8,007 nt of DNA, from positions 1-8,007 of the forward strand of contig RPPU01000187.1 of NCBI GenBank assembly GCA_003819975.1, written 5' to 3'. The stretch is from Desulfobacteraceae bacterium. Its GTDB lineage: Bacteria; Desulfobacterota; DSM-4660; Desulfatiglandales; HGW-15. The notes under the pieces are model-generated. The model had not been told where the DNA came from. It saw only the letters and a program-made list of their open reading frames with translations, and did not search any database. Position numbers and translations under genes: made by a program. Numbering within the stretch: position 1 is the first letter of the stretch; each line of letters begins with the position of its first letter. Of the stretch, positions 7,211 to 8,007 are shown piece by piece.

Positions 7211-8007
7211 TTACGATGAGTTCTGATCATCAACGGCGGCCAGGCGTTGGAGACCGCAATAAACATGAGTACCGAACTGCTTGAATCCGGAGGCCAGGGT
7301 TATGTTCAGGGAAGCGGCCAGTTCGACGGCCAAAGCCGTAGGCGCGGAAGCGGCCAGAATAAAGGGAATTTTAGCGCGGGCCGCTTTCTGAACCATTTCA
7401 TAGCTGATGCGGGAAGACAGGATCAGGACGCCGGCCTGGAGGAGCATTCTCTTCAGAAAAAGTTTTCCAATGGCTTTATCCAAAGCATTATGACGACCGA
7501 CATCTTCAGCCGAGGACAATAACTCGAAATTTGAAGTATAGATAACCGCAGCATGAGAGGTACGGGTTTCTCGGAACAGCGGCTGCTGATCCTTTATTGT
7601 CTCCAAACAATGAAAGGCTTTTTGCAGGTCAATGGGCGGGCCGTCGGGCAAAGGCCGAACCATTAGAGAAAGGTCTTCAACCAGTTCCTTGCCGCAGATG
7701 CCGCAACTGGTTTGACTGACAAAGCCTCGGCGTTCCAGCACGGCTTTGATGGCCGGCAACCGGGCGGGAGTGACGGTGAGGGTCACCACGTTGGTGACGT
7801 CGCCTTCGCAGGAGGCAATGGCGCCGATATCGTCGGGACTGTCCAGAATACCCTCGGCCAGGCCGAACCCGGCCGCATGGGCGGTTTCATCGCCGGGCGT
7901 GCGCATGACCACGGCATAGGGCCGGCCCTGAACCCGGATAGAGAGGGGTTCCTCCCGGAGCAAGTTCAATTGAGTGGAAGTCTTGGTTTTTCCTTTTTGA
8001 AAAAGAA
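7211..8007 (-). CDS. fdhD: FdhD, sulfur carrier protein for molybdenum/tungsten cofactor, 5' end beyond the window
   Basis: FdhD passes sulfur from a cysteine desulfurase to the bis-MGD cofactor of formate dehydrogenase and is needed for its activity. Hallmarks, counted from TTG 7969: SCGICG with the two catalytic cysteines C89 and C92, DVGRHNALDKAIG (156-168), and the N-terminal MRTPGDE (22-28). The C-terminal SRISYEMVQKAARAKIPF is also typical. The TTG at 7969 is probably not the true start: the frame stays open to the right edge (about 12 more codons are visible), the match to the family begins right at the TTG (REEPLSIRV), and no ribosome binding site is evident. Family members are about 260-280 residues, so only a short N-terminal piece is missing. 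It converges on the Bam operon. Its target may be a formate dehydrogenase outside the window; service to the tungsten cofactor of BamB is only a guess. Confidence 0.93.
   Translation of the reverse strand, partial: LFQKGKTKTSTQLNLLREEPLSIRVQGRPYAVVMRTPGDETAHAAGFGLAEGILDSPDDIGAIASCEGDVTNVVTLTVTPARLPAIKAVLERRGFVSQTSCGICGKELVEDLSLMVRPLPDGPPIDLQKAFHCLETIKDQQPLFRETRTSHAAVIYTSNFELLSSAEDVGRHNALDKAIGKLFLKRMLLQAGVLILSSRISYEMVQKAARAKIPFILAASAPTALAVELAASLNITLASGFKQFGTHVYCGLQRLAAVDDQNSS

Noticed and set aside
7137..7213. Short + strand frame (GTG start, about 25 codons) after the ferredoxin gene
   Set aside because: It reads somewhat protein-like but is very short, has a stop just upstream and no ribosome binding site at a useful distance, and matches no family I recognise.
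6988..7266. A 92-codon - strand frame between fdhD and the ferredoxin gene
   Set aside because: It overlaps both real genes, and its composition looks like non-coding translation.

Overview
The window holds most of an operon for a tungsten-dependent, class II benzoyl-CoA reductase (Bam) type complex, as found in strictly anaerobic aromatic degraders such as Geobacter, Syntrophus and sulfate-reducing Desulfobacterota. Moderate GC, HdrA/MvhD-type electron-transfer genes and two in-frame UGA codons that look like selenocysteine (Sec) codons suggest a Desulfobacterota or syntrophic (Syntrophobacterales-like) bacterium. The lineage is inferred from gene content only.

Layout on the + strand: the C-terminal part of an aldehyde:ferredoxin oxidoreductase (AOR) family subunit (bamB-like, cut by the left edge); a 12-cysteine, three-cluster ferredoxin subunit (bamC-like) overlapping it; an HdrD-like iron-sulfur protein with two CCG domains (bamD-like); a 1040-residue double HdrA-like flavoprotein (bamE-like) interrupted at codon 72 by UGA; an MvhD-like protein with two ferredoxin clusters (bamF-like) interrupted at codon 19 by UGA; and a 79-residue ferredoxin. 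On the - strand, converging on the operon, is fdhD, whose 5' end runs off the right edge.

The two UGAs break genes that otherwise read cleanly in one frame. Each replaces a position where the family normally has cysteine, and each is followed within 16-28 nt by a small stem-loop whose loop begins with G, as in bacterial SECIS elements. A simple stop-codon reading would split bamE into a 73-codon fragment and a 946-residue remainder, and would lose the first 37 residues of bamF.

By analogy with the Geobacter complex, BamB would hold the tungsten cofactor and reduce the aromatic ring, and BamC would pass electrons to it. BamD, BamE and BamF would form a flavin-based electron-bifurcating module related to heterodisulfide reductase HdrABC/MvhD. 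The NADH-dehydrogenase-like bamGHI genes do not follow here. A small ferredoxin gene and a convergent fdhD occupy that place, so the electron donor side must be elsewhere or different.

Two gaps in the operon (about 200 nt before bamE and about 170 nt before bamF) carry imperfect inverted repeats that look like dispersed intergenic repeats. The 161-nt gap between the ferredoxin gene and fdhD holds a weak candidate terminator hairpin and no gene I can support.
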